DNA of 64,000 nt, from contig CM055319.2 of the NCBI GenBank assembly GCA_029255685.2, forward strand, positions 9,162,747 through 9,226,746. Direction: 5' to 3'. Below the pieces are notes generated by a model. It made no database searches. It was not told the origin of the DNA and saw only the letters and a program-made list of their open reading frames with translations. This stretch comes from Silene conica (lineage: Eukaryota > Streptophyta > Magnoliopsida > Caryophyllales > Caryophyllaceae). Position 1 is the stretch's first letter; the number at the start of each line of letters is the position of its first letter. Shown here piece by piece: positions 47,201-58,334 of this stretch. The position numbers were made by a program, and so were the translations under genes.

Positions 47201-50200
47201 ATCAACATATACACATGCATACAAATTTACAAAATCTAAAAAATCATCAAAAATTAAAAAATTACCAAACAACATGCAAGATCCCCAAATTTTTAGCCAA
47301 AAATCAAACACAATTCAAAGAAAATAAACAATAAAAAATATTCAGAATAAACCACATACAAACATCAAATAAATCAACAAAACAACGTGAAAAAATGAAC
47401 AAGATGAATAAATCTGATAAATAATGAATCGAAAATGAGAAGAAGTAAAGGTTTTTTGATTTATTGAAAGGTGAAACGGTTGATAATTGAAGATGAGGTA
47501 TATGAATAGTTATTAGATAATTGAAGAAGTAAAGGTTTTTTGATTTATTAGGTGATATGAATTACTCAGTGAAATGAATTAGGTAGTGATAATGTGTCGG
47601 TGGGGTGTGTCGGTGGGGTGTGTCGGTGGGATTATGGGTTGTAGAAATACGGTCCAGACTGTGTATGTGATAATGTGCTTGATGGGAACTTGGGCCCTTT
47701 GGGCTTTAGAGTCCAAATTACAATAAATGTATACATGATATGTGATAATGTGTCGGTGGGTGAACTTGGGCCTTTTGGGCTTCGGATGTCGAAATTACAC
47801 CAAATGAATACGTAGTTGCTATTACCGAAATCAACTCATATATATTCATTACTTTATAATATATTGGTTGGGCAGCCTATTTTATTAAAAAATAAAAAAA
47901 ATTGTTTGTTAGGACGTTATAAGTTGTTGGTCATTTAAGGACGATCAATAGTTTATTATTTTTTAAAATTGTCGTATTTACACATTAATTATTAAATGAT
48001 TTGTTACATTCGATTTTTATATTATTCCCAGTTTTGTAATATATAAAACGAGAATTTTTTTTATTTTTTTTATGTTAAATATCTTAAATTATCTCTTTAC
48101 TTTTTAGTTAAATTTTCAGTTTTTTAGTATATAAATTTATATGTTATAAATGACTTAATTTAAATATCTTAAATAACTTACATTGTTAGTTTTATAATAT
48201 ATAAAACTTAATTCAATATCAACATCAACATGTACGTGGATTCGGCTTACTTAAATAACCTAATTATTTTCCTCATGTTCATACCGTTTTACTCCTCACG
48301 GTTTTATGTTGCAGTGATTGATTTTTCGCAACCCTTACAACCATGTCCAGACATTCAACTGCCAGCATCATCTCCACCTACTAATGGTAAAACAACATTG
48401 CATCCATCTCAAAATGATATGTCTCTCAAATTAATTTCTTTTGGTTTGATAAAAAAAAATGATGTATACACGTGAAAAGAACAGGTTGTAAAAGACTTAA
48501 CCATGTCACATTCTTACTTATATTTGTCTACACCTTAATTGATGTCTCAATGTTCTATTTTACGCAAGTATTTCAAACACCTAATGTGATTCGAAGACAA
48601 ATATCAATTCCACAAAATAAGGGTAAAGCACCTTTGTATCAACATCAATCTGGTAGGTGGCTTTGGTTTATTTAATTAGCTTAATTACTTTCTTCATAAA
48701 CTACTTTTTTATTCCACACGATTTTATGTTGCAGTGATTGACTTTTCGCAACCTTTTCAACCATGTCCAGACATTCAAATGCCAGCATCATCTCCACCTA
48801 CTAATGGTAAAACAACATTGTATCCATCTCAAAATGATATGTCTCTCAGATTAATTTTTTTGGGTTTGATAAAAAAAAAAGATGTATACACGTGAAAAGA
48901 ACAGATTGTAAAAGACTTAATCATGTCACATTCTTACTTATATTAGTCTGCACCTTAATTGATGTCTTATTGCTCTATTTTACGCAAGTATTTCAAACAC
49001 CTAATGTGATTCGAAGACAAACATCAATTCCACAAAATAAGGGTAAAGCACCTTTGTATCAACATCAATCTGGTAGGTGGCTTTGGTTTATTTAATTAGC
49101 TTAATTATTTTCTTCATAAACTACTTTTTTATTCCACACGATTTTATGTTGCAGTGATTGATTTTTCGCAACCTTTTCAACCAACTCCATATACTCAAGT
49201 GTCATCATCATTCCGACCTACAACTGGTAAAACAACGTTATATCCATCCCAGAGTGGTATGTGCCTCAAACAAATTATTTGGTGTGATAAAATATTACTA
49301 TGTATACATGCGAAAAAAACAACTTGCAAAATACTTCATTATCTGACATTTTTACTTATTTATTCGTACACCTAAATTGATCTTTAATCGTTAGATTTTA
49401 TGCAAGTAATTCAAACACCTACAGATATTCAAAGGAAAACATTGACTCAAAAAGATAAGGGTAAAGCACCGTTTTATCAACATCAATCTGGTACGTTGCT
49501 TCTATTTATTTAACCTGCTTCATTATTTCCTCCTATACATACTGTTATAGTCTACACGATTTTCTGAAGCAGTGATTGATTTTTCTCAAGCTTTTCAACC
49601 AAATCCACACATTCAACTGTCATCATCATCCCGACCTACTACTGGTAAACCAACATTATTTATATCTGATTTATATTATTCTTGCTTTCAAACCACGCCC
49701 AAATATTGATGTTATGTTACACATTAACTAATTAAATATTGATCTCCAACTATTTTTACTCCAGCTTTACAACCACCTCCAAATATACATATTAAATCAC
49801 CAGTTCAACCCAACAAGGGTAAATCAGCATTGTATCAACATCATTCTGGTACGTTTGTCAATTCAATGATTTGTTTTAATCTTGGAAAACAAATTTTCAC
49901 ATTAATGTTTTTATGTTATATATGCGAGATTCAATATTTATTTTATAGTCAAATGATGTCAAAGTAATTGAGTGTACACAATCTCTTGAATCTGTTCCAG
50001 ATCAGGCGAAAAGCAAACTGATGGCAGCCTCTATAAGCAATTATTGGAATGGTTATTTTCCTCTCCCCTTTTTAACAAAAAATCGACGTACAACTATTGT
50101 ACTAATTATTTATAATCAAGCTATTTATGATGGAAATATATTATAGATTTTCAGTTGGAAAAAGGTGTAAACGAGTACCTCACTGCACAAACATCTAGGA

Positions 50201-53200
50201 AACAGCGGAAAGATAAATTGTCCATGAAAAGATCTAATGGAAGTGTCCAAGTTGTCACGGAATAGTATAGTGCCTTAACCCAAATGCAGGAGGCATCTAA
50301 GTTAGCAAGGCGTAAGAGGAAGCTTATGGTATCTCATAGTAGGATTGAGAAAAAGCAATCCAGCTCAACACCCACCACTCCATTCAGCACGATCACGCTT
50401 GGTAATTTGGTCAAAACATGTTTTATTTTTTATTTACATTAAATAAAAAACTCAGTACATAATTAATATGTGTACGTTTTTTTAGATGACTAAACACCAT
50501 CTATCATGTATACTACTAAAAATTAAAAATTTATTTCCTTTGTGTGCAGATAATAGTGGACAACAGCTTATGGAAAGTGAAAGAGAAACAACCGAGACCA
50601 ATTCACTACAACGGAATATTCAAAGACGAAATATGATCCGAGAAATAGCAAGGGATCTTTCATCAGCCTATGAAACATACGAATCAAATAATCGTATAAC
50701 AATTGTTGATGATAACAATCAAGGTAATATAATTGATGTTTATCAATTAAAACTGCCATTCCCTACTATTTTTATATTATTATAAACTTTTCTATTTCTT
50801 AACAGAATTTGAAGGTTACGATGATATCGGAGACCCTATTTACAATTGCACAAAGTGTGGTGCTCAGATGTGGTACGGTGAAAGGAATCGCATGGATAGC
50901 AAGCCCGTTGTGCCCTCTTTTAGTATGTGTTGCAAAGATGGAATAGTAGAGCTTCCCTTCATCAAAAAACCTCCTAAATTGCTTTGTGATCTTCTGATGC
51001 GTAAGCATCCCAAGAGTAAACATTTCATTGAAAATATTCGTCAATACAATAACATGTTCACGTTTACATCTATGGGTGGCAAAATTGATCACTCGGTGAA
51101 CCGAGGAAGGGGTCCCTATACATTCAGAATTGGTGGGGAAAATACACATCTAATTGGAAGCTTATTACCTAATAATGACGCACCACCAAAATTTTGTCAA
51201 CTTTATATTTACGACACAGAGGAGGAGTTGAAGCACAGAAAGAATGCGTTAAGGTTTGACCTTATTTTTTCAATGAAGTTTTATAAATTTCAGCTAATTA
51301 TTTTTCATTTTAAAATATTAACCTGTAACAATTGATTATGCAGTTCTGCTAGCAGTATTCAATTTGATGATGGTCTAATGACGGATTTGAAACAAATGCT
51401 TGATCGTCACAATGTTTTGGTAAAATCGTTTAGAATGGCTAGAGATCGGCTGCACCAACGACCTGAAGGTGAGGTCAGGTTACGGCTCATTAGTGCACGT
51501 CATACCGATGGGAGAACATATAATTTACCCACCGTCTCAGAGGTGGCTGCCCTAATTGTGGGAGATATGGAGAACACAGTTGATAGTAGGGACATTGTGG
51601 TCGAGGAACGATCTGGTAGACTACAACGTATATCAGAGCTACATGCTTCTTATTTAGCCTTGCAGTACCCTATTCTCTTTCCACGCGGAGAGGACGGTCA
51701 TAGACTAGGGATTCCTCATAGTAAACCTACCCAAACATCCACAAGTAACAATGAAAACGCTCGGGATAAGTTAACCTTGAGGGAGTGGTTTGCTTTTCGA
51801 ATTCAAGACAGATCACTAGACAAGGAATATCCAACTATTTTGATGGCAGGTTAATTACTTGATCCCTAATTTAATTTTTAATACAAATACAAAATTTTCA
51901 TTTAATGGCAGGAAAACTATTTATTGTAATAACATTTATTTAATTTTCTATTTGAGTATATTACTTCTGTAAAAAAAAAAATGGTCCTAAATTTATCTAA
52001 TTTTCAGGTAAAGCATTTCAACAATTCATTGCTGATGGTTGCACCATGATAGAGTCTGATCGTCTGAAGTATATCCGTTTCAACCAACCAAAGTTGCGCT
52101 CCGAAAATTTCAAGAATCTAGCAAATGCTGCCGCATTAGGACAAACCGACCCGTCAACCGCTGGTGTTCGTTTCATTGTCCCTTCGTCTTTCGTTGGTGG
52201 TAAGGGTTACATGCGAGAAACATATCAAGATACAATGACCATTTGCAGGTGGTGTGGGTATCCTGATCTGTTTATTACCTTCACATGCAACCCAAAATGG
52301 CCTGAAATATCTAGGTTTGTTCAAAAAAGAGGACTACGGCCGGAGGACAGACCTGATATAGTCAGTCGAGTATTTAAGTTGAAACTATATGAGCTCATGA
52401 GAGACTTCAGAGAACTGCATATTTTTGGACGGACAAGGGCAGGTGAATTTATCATCCCCGTTATTATACGTTTGAAACCATCATCTATAATCTATAATCA
52501 TTTTTATGATGCGATTAATTAACTCTATGTAATACTGACTTCTGTTTTCTTACGTTCTTTTTTTCAGTTGTTTATACTATTGAATTCCAGAAACGTGGGC
52601 TTCCTCATGCTCATATTTTGTTATTTTTACAAAGGGATGACAAGTTCCCTGAAGCCGTCGATGTTGACCGTATTATAAGTGCAGAAATTCCAGACCCCCT
52701 TGAAAACCCGGCACTTTATGCGGCAGTGAAAGATTGTATGATTCATGGTCCATGTGGAGAACTTAACCCAGATTCACCGTGCATGATTGATGGTATTTGC
52801 TCCAGAAAATTTCCAAAGAAGTTTAATGAGAGAACTGCTGTAGATGGTGACGGTTATCCAGTTTATATGAGAAGGGACAATGGAAGAACAATTGATAAAA
52901 ATGGTAAACGAATTCACAACGGATATGTTGTTCCATACAATGCAGATCTGTTGTTGAAATATCGTGCTCACATAAATGTCGAATGGTGCAATCAAGCGAG
53001 ATCGATCAAGTACTTATTCAAGTACTTTAATAAAGGATATGACCGTGTCACTGTTAGTGCAACTCGCACCAACCATGGTACTAAATTATATCTAATTAAC
53101 TTCTGCTTGATATTTTCTCACTTAATATTTTTCGAAATTATATCACATATTTTCTTATTTTTATCTTTATCTATTTGAATAGGTAGTCAAGACCCAAATC

Positions 53201-56200
53201 AGGTTGATCAAATCCAACAATACTACGACTGCCGTTACATTTCACCGTGTGAAGCTGTTTGGAGAATCTTTGCATTTCCTATTCACTATAGGACCCCCCC
53301 TGTTTTAAGGTTAGATTATCACCTACCTAATGAGCAAAATGTTATTTTCCATGACGAAGATCCAATCGACGAAGTGGTTGAGAGGTCTTCCGGTGGTAGA
53401 ACAAAATTCACCGCTTGGTTGGAGTATAATACTTTAAAATCTGATGGTAGAGATCTAACGTATTGGGAGTTTCCTCAAAAATATGTATGGAAACAAAGAG
53501 AAAGGGTATGGACTCCTAGGCATAAAGGATTTACTCTTGGCCGAATATATCACATGTCTCCAAATGGTGGTGAGAGGTACTATTTGAGAACCCTACTCAA
53601 CTTTGTTAAAGGCCCTAAATCATATGAGGACATTCGTACTGTAAATGGTGTCACTAACCCCACTTTCAAAGAGGCCTGCTACGCTCTAGGCTTACTTGGT
53701 GATGATAAAGAGTATATTGATGCCATTAAAGAAGCAAGTTTCTGGGGGACTGGGTTTTATCTTAGGAACCTTTTCGCAACTCTTTTGCTCACAAATAGCT
53801 TAGTGAAGCCTGAGTTGGTGTGGGAGGAGACGTGGAAGTTATTGTCAGATGATATCTTATACAGAAGACGAAATGAACTCCGTAACCCAGGTAACATATC
53901 AATCTTTTTTTGTTTTTATACACTTTTATTAAACTCATCTTAACAGCATTCTCATTTATATATTGACATTTGTTCACTTTTCGTGAACACAGATCTCCAA
54001 CTCACAGAAGAGCAACTGCAACAGTACGCACTATCCGAGATTGAATCATGGTTGCAAAGAAATGGCAGTTCCTTGCGTAAGTTCGACAACATGCCATATG
54101 TAACACCACAAGAGTATGAGAGGAGAGTTGTCCCACATCGGTAAAATGTGAGGTTTGTGATATGTTTATAATAACTTCCACCCACCACTTAGTAACAAGG
54201 CCTTGTGCTTTTGGGCTTAAGTGAGGACAAATGATGGGCCCAAAGGCTTACCTCCCATCTTATTGGGGTGTGTTATGACCGTGGTGGGTCGGGTTGTTAC
54301 AAATGGTATCAGAGCGACCCTGCGACCGTGTGGTGAGCCTGAGGTCGGGAGTACCCGGGTCACACACCTAGCGGGGGAGGATTCTGGCCCTGGTTGTCGT
54401 CAAGGTTGAGGCACAACGAGGACGTTGTGTCCTTTAAGTGGGGGAGTTTGTAACACCACAAGAGTATGAGAGGAGAGTTGTCCCACATCGGTAAAATGTG
54501 AGGTTTGTGATATGTTTATAATAACTTCCACCCACCACTTAGTAACAAGGCCTTGTGCTTTTGGGCTTAAGTGAGGACAAATGATGGGCCCAAAGGCTTA
54601 CCTCCCATCTTATTGGGGTGTGTTATGACCGTGGTGGGTCGGGTTGTTACACCATATCCAGACGTTGACATTCTTGCTACGTGCTCGAATAGGCTCTTGG
54701 CAGATGAGTTATCTTACGATAGGGATGACTTGAATAGACAACATGAAGTCTTCATTTCTTCAATGACCGACGAACAAAAATCAATTTACAGAAAAATCAT
54801 GAGCTCGGTGAATTGTGATCAAGGGGGTGTTTACTTCGTTTATGGGTATGGTGGAACCGGTAAGACCTTCCTATGGAAAACCTTATGTGCTGGACTAAGG
54901 TCCAAAGGTGAGATCGTTATAGCGGTTGCTTCAAGTGGCATTGCAGCTATCCTTCTTCCAGGAGGGCGGACAGCCCACGCACGACTAAGCATACCTATCA
55001 ATGTCGATGAAAATTCAACATGTCATGGAATACGACCAGGAACCGATTTGGCTGGTCTGCTAAAAAGAGCAAAACTGATAATATGGGACGAGGCACCTAT
55101 GGTCAATCGTTATTGTTTTGAAGCTCTTGATAGAAGCATGAGAGATATTATGAGAACTTCACCGGAAGGAGACCCAGAAAAACCATTCGGTGGGAAGGTT
55201 GTGGTGTTTGGCGGTGATTTCCGACAAGTCTTGCCTGTTATACCTAAAGGAAGCAGGCAAGATATTGTAGGTGCTGCTATTTGTTTCTCACCTTTATGGA
55301 GATATTGTAAGGTTAGATCCTATTTTTAAAAAATCTCCCGAGAATTATCTAAATTTCATATGTAATACTTACTTTTAAATAGTTGTACATTTCTGACCGT
55401 TTCAGATATACTTTAAATTTCAGGTTTTGAAGCTCACGAAAAATATGAGACTTCAGGTAGGAAGTGCACAGTCAAATGTTGATGAAATACGAGAATTTTC
55501 AAAGTGGATTCTCGAAGTTGGGGATGGCTTAGCAGGTGGGTCAAATGATGAAGTAGCTAGCATCGAGTTACCAGAAGATATACTTATTCATCCTGGTGTA
55601 GATCCAATATCAACTATTGTAGATAGCACTTATCCATCTTTGAAAGATCACTTAGGTGACCCTCTGTATTTCACTGAAAGAGCTGTACTAGCACCTACTC
55701 ACGATGTGGTCGAGGAGGTAAACGACTATGTCTTGGATCAAATTCAAAAGGAAGAAAAAATTTACTTAAGCTCTGATGAAATAAGCAAGGAAGAGACTAA
55801 TTGCGGGGTCAGAGAACTTTACTCTACAGAGTTTCTTAACTCTATCAGATGTTCCGGTTTACCTAACCACAGCTTAAGACTGAAAGTTGGAGCTATAGTG
55901 ATGCTTTTAAGAAACATTGACCAAGCAAATGGTTTGTGCAATGGCACCCGAATGGAGGTAAGGCAACTAGAAAATCGCGTGATTAGTGCAACAGTTATTT
56001 CTGGCAGTCATATCGGAAGCAATGTCTATATTCCCCGCATCACCTTGACTCCTTCCGATCAAACCAGGTTCCCAATTAAGTTTGAAAGAAGACAGTTTCC
56101 TTTAGCAGTTTGTTTCGCTATGACTATCAACAAAAGTCAAGGTCAGTCTCTATCCCGTGTTGGACTTTATCTTCCAAGGCCGGTCTTTACCCATGGCCAA

Positions 56201-56326
56201 CTGTACGTTGCTATATCTAGGGTCACGAGTAAGAAAGGTCTAAAAGTGCTACTTCTTGATGAAGAAGGAGAGATGACTAATACAACAACAAATGTTGTTT
56301 ACAAGGAGGTTTTCGAGAAACTGTAA
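44272..56326 (+). CDS. Helitron Rep/PIF1-helicase (RepHel), multi-exon, interrupted by a TRIM
   Basis: RepHel nicks and unwinds DNA for rolling-circle-type transposition. Likely exons: 44272-44338, 44425-44529, the repeated modules 48315-49848, 49965-50051, 50155-50401, 50550-50723, 50806-51253, 51344-51849, 52008-52442, 52568-53077, 53183-53890, 53993-55311 (split by the TRIM at 54099), 55424-56326. Phases agree from 50550 to the stop. Motifs: a zinc-finger-like [14 protein letters not shown]...FSMCC (near 50835-50930); the HUH motif in [12 protein letters not shown] (near 52600); the two-tyrosine motif [14 protein letters not shown] (near 53010); PIF1 helicase with Walker A YGGTGKT (54850), Walker B IIWDEAPM (55080), GGDFRQVLP (55215), LTKNMRL (55430) and [14 protein letters not shown] (56130). 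Damage: exon 50155-50401 has an in-frame TAG and a length one base out of phase, and the TRIM splits a helicase exon. Confidence 0.88.
44730..45275. repeat. Scrambled duplications in the RepHel intron
   Basis: CTACTAAGACTCCATAG(A/T)ATTTGATCAAT occurs near 44757 and 45209 (in part), and AGTAAGGCATTTTATAAA near 44735 and 45053. Together with the eIF2-beta-like pieces this shows repeated local copying and joining. Confidence 0.55.
44818..44936 (-). pseudogene. Captured fragment resembling eIF2-beta
   Basis: On the minus strand this encodes [18 protein letters not shown], then an acidic stretch and LAEKMEKMT before a donor GTATGAG. The APFDPTxKKKKKK block is characteristic of the N-terminal region of plant translation initiation factor eIF2 subunit beta. 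It lies inside a RepHel intron in antisense. Lysine runs are low complexity, so the call is less certain than MCM3. Confidence 0.6.
45351..46500 (+). repeat. 429-bp tandem duplication with a third partial copy
   Basis: The block starting ATGAATTTCTTCTTCTTC occurs at 45351 and 45780. Its inner part (CTTAAGAAAGTAGTTAAT... to TGAAAAGCCATATTGAACA) is found a third time at about 46286-46498. Short open frames of 74-78 codons in the copies look alike but show no domain; I do not call them genes. Confidence 0.7.
46490..47410 (+). repeat. 283-bp tandem repeat, three full copies and a partial fourth
   Basis: Starts of AACCACATACAAACATCAAA lie at 46499, 46784, 47067 and 47350, giving a period of 283-285 bp. 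Copies 1 and 3 are nearly identical to each other and closer than either is to copy 2. The sequence is very A-rich. The array lies in the large RepHel intron. Confidence 0.85.
47411..48229 (+). other. AT-rich RepHel intron sequence
   Basis: It holds a small repeat of TGTGTCGGTGGGG (three copies, about 47595-47635, another near 47750) and a duplicated CTTGGGCC(C/T)TTTGGGCTT block (47690 and 47767). No gene is supported. Confidence 0.5.
48315..49848 (+). repeat. Four tandem copies of a two-exon module in RepHel
   Basis: Module exon 'a' (102 bp, encoding VIDFSQPxQP...PTxGKTTLxPSQ) lies at 48315-48416, 48735-48836, 49155-49256 and, altered at its end, from 49573. Exon 'b' (84 bp, encoding VFQTPN...[12 protein letters not shown]) lies at 48569-48652, 48989-49072, 49407-49490 and 49765-49848. 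The period is about 420 bp. All are phase 1 at both ends, so copies can be added or lost without a frame change. In copies 1 and 2 the donor after exon 'a' reads AT in place of GT. The region is proline-, glutamine- and serine-rich and lies between the N-terminus and the zinc finger. Confidence 0.8.
54099..54651 (+). mobile_element. TRIM retrotransposon, 553 bp, apparently identical LTRs
   Basis: LTRs are 54099-54301 and 54449-54651, each 203 bp and identical as far as I can read. The target duplication is CCATA (54094-54098, 54652-54656). A primer binding site TGGTATCAGAGC (54304-54315) follows the first LTR and a polypurine tract AAGTGGGGGAG (near 54436-54446) precedes the second. The interior is only 147 bp and non-coding. 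It sits in the RepHel exon just upstream of the helicase Walker A. Identical LTRs point to a very recent insertion, which needs proteins from an autonomous element elsewhere. Confidence 0.93.
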
Positions 56327-56629
56327 TTGTCGTGTTTGGTTATCGAATTTTAATACATCCATTTAATTTATATTTGTTATTTAATATTTTTTTAGTCGTC
56401 TATTGTTTTTTCTTATATACCTTATTTATTAATTTTATCATAAGTAATCCAAATATTATCATCATTACTAATAGCTATTCGAAGATTAGTGCACCAGAAA
56501 ATTCATCTTTTCACCTAATATATCTTATATTCAAACATCCCGTTAAAAAATAATTCGTCCGAATAAACAGAATTGCTATATATTCAAATAAATATACCGA
56601 CGGCGTCTTTAAAAATAAGTGTACACAAC

Positions 56630-56658
56630 CCCGTGATTTTTCACGGGTGTTACACTAG
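56630..56658 (+). repeat. Helitron 3' hairpin and CTAG end
   Basis: A 7-bp stem (CCCGTGA 56630-56636, TCACGGG 56641-56647) with a TTTT loop is followed after 7 nt by CTAG (56655-56658) and then by the host T. In Helitrons this hairpin signals termination of transposition. 56327-56629 is AT-rich 3' non-coding sequence. Confidence 0.85.
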
Positions 56659-56708
56659 TATTATACTAATGAGATATGTCGATATCTCGACAATATCTCA
56701 ACATCAAG

Positions 56709-58334
56709 AAATTGTGTAGTTCTAACTTCATTTTACATCCTACCAATGGAGTTATTTTTATTTGTGGTGAAAATTAACTTATGATATTTCATAACCATCT
56801 CGTTTTAGAATTATTTCAATTGGTTATGCAATGTTATAAGCTTGTACGGATCAGAGTAACACATCAAAAGTGAGTATCTGCACTAATGTTGTTACTGGTT
56901 ACTTATATACATCTATTTTACAATAGCACTAGTGTAATTTTGCACGGGTGGATTCAAAGCTCTAATTAATTAGCTTAGAATCCATGTCAAATTATACGAG
57001 CATGTATAAAAGTATATAAATAATCATTTGAATTTTATAATTATAATATCTTTCAATATTATAATATGAATATATATCATTTTTCACTTACAAATTAAAG
57101 CGTAGTATTGAATTGAGGCTACAACATTTATAATACTCCTGAGATTAGATCAAACTATATATAATTGGTATAATCATCGGTGAAGACTTTTTTATACTCG
57201 TGTCTCATTTCTTCTATCAAGTATTCATAAATCAATGTGCTTATGATCATATCTTATTTCATATCCATGATAACTTCAAATGTATACGCATTACACTCGT
57301 CCTATAAATTTTAAAAAGTATCAATTAAAAAATATCATAAATTACTAAATCATGTGAACTTCATACATATATGGTGTGTAGAGACGGTTATAGCCCTGTC
57401 CCACCATGCATCACTCGTGGAATATTTGTACCTGTACTCCTCCGTGAATGCTCCACCCGTACCCACCCCAACAGGGTCGGGTGTAGTAAGGCACCAATTG
57501 TACCCGTCAACTAACAACTTTATTCCTTACAAATAATCACGGTATATATGATTCAAATAATTATAATTAAAAATTACACAAGTATTGTAATGCTTAAGAT
57601 CAGGTATACACCTGATCTATACGAATTATTTTCTTCACATGTTTTTAACACTGCACAACAATCTCCGTGTAATTTTTAAAAACTTATAGCAGAATGTGGA
57701 CTATATGAAGTTAAATTATTAAGGACATGGTAGGGTGGATCGACATATGAAAGAATTTTTTTTTATAATTTTAAAAATATATAAATAATTATTAATTTTT
57801 TTTTCTAATTATGTTCATTTATTTTGATAGTAAGCCTTGCTAATTATATTTTGCTAACTTGATCTGTTATTGTAAAAATGCTTGCTTACACCTTTTGCCT
57901 AATAAAACTTTACTTAAAGACTAAAACTTGTTACTACCCATATTATTGGTAAGGGTATATAGATTTGTAATATACGATTTTACACTAAATTATCTAAACA
58001 TTTTTACCTAACATCGAACATAATTATGTTGAAAACTACCTATTAATAATTGGTTAATTGTACGAACCCTCGTCAAAAAGATTCCCCACAAACTATAAAT
58101 ATTGTAATTTTATATAATAATATTTACTTAAATAATATAAAATAGTAGAATTTATAATATTTAGTTGTACAACCATTTTATCATAAGGAATACTTATTGT
58201 TATTGTAAGACTTACTGTAATTGTAAAAGTTAAAAAACATGTTAGTTATGCCTTTTGAGTTATTGTTATTGTTTACATACTGGAACAATTCATGTGGTTA
58301 ATATTAATTGTATGTCATATATGAGAAACTGTTA
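56709..58334. other. AT-rich intergenic sequence
   Basis: No gene is supported. An ACTAGTG with CACGGGTGG near 56927-56950 resembles an eroded Helitron end without a full hairpin. A GC-richer patch at 57370-57510 (ACCCGTACCC-like motifs) may be a repeat fragment. Confidence 0.4.

Larger units (their letters stand above)
32562..56658 (+). mobile_element. Autonomous-type Helitron, 24,097 bp, carrying nested insertions
   Basis: It starts TCATTATTACTATAAAAG after A and ends with a hairpin (CCCGTGA-TTTT-TCACGGG), then CTAG before T. Both flanks continue the same small LTR, which proves the ends. It carries an RPA1-like gene (34394-38839) and a Rep/PIF1-helicase gene (44272-56326), the two proteins typical of plant Helitrons. 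Later arrivals are a CACTA element (39923-43543) and a TRIM (54099-54651). Fragments of host genes on the minus strand (MCM3, probable eIF2-beta) fit the known habit of Helitrons to pick up gene pieces. Without the two insertions it is about 19.9 kb. Confidence 0.93.
31503..56703 (-). mobile_element. Small non-autonomous LTR element (TRIM-like), split by the 24-kb Helitron
   Basis: LTR copies are 31503-31783 (about 208 bp plus a later 73-bp insertion) and 32401-32561 joined to 56659-56703 (206 bp). On the minus strand the order is LTR, primer binding site TGGTATCAGAGCC (near 32398-32386), a 617-bp interior, polypurine tract GAGAGGGGA (near 31792-31784), LTR. The 5-bp duplication TCAAG lies at 31498-31502 and 56704-56708. 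The interior has no domain that I can read. The flanking duplication 25 kb apart shows that everything between is later insertion. Confidence 0.85.

Noticed and set aside
46558-47334. Three near-identical frames of 67-69 codons
   Set aside because: They fall one per 283-bp tandem repeat, are lysine/asparagine-rich from A-rich DNA, and have no family match.
48411-48568. U12-type AT-AC intron after module exon 'a' copy 1
   Set aside because: The sequence after the junction does not match the U12 donor consensus and the intron ends in AG; a changed GT donor is simpler.
56920-56955. Another Helitron 3' end near the ACTAGTG/CACGGGTGG motif
   Set aside because: Only one arm of the hairpin is present; too weak to call.
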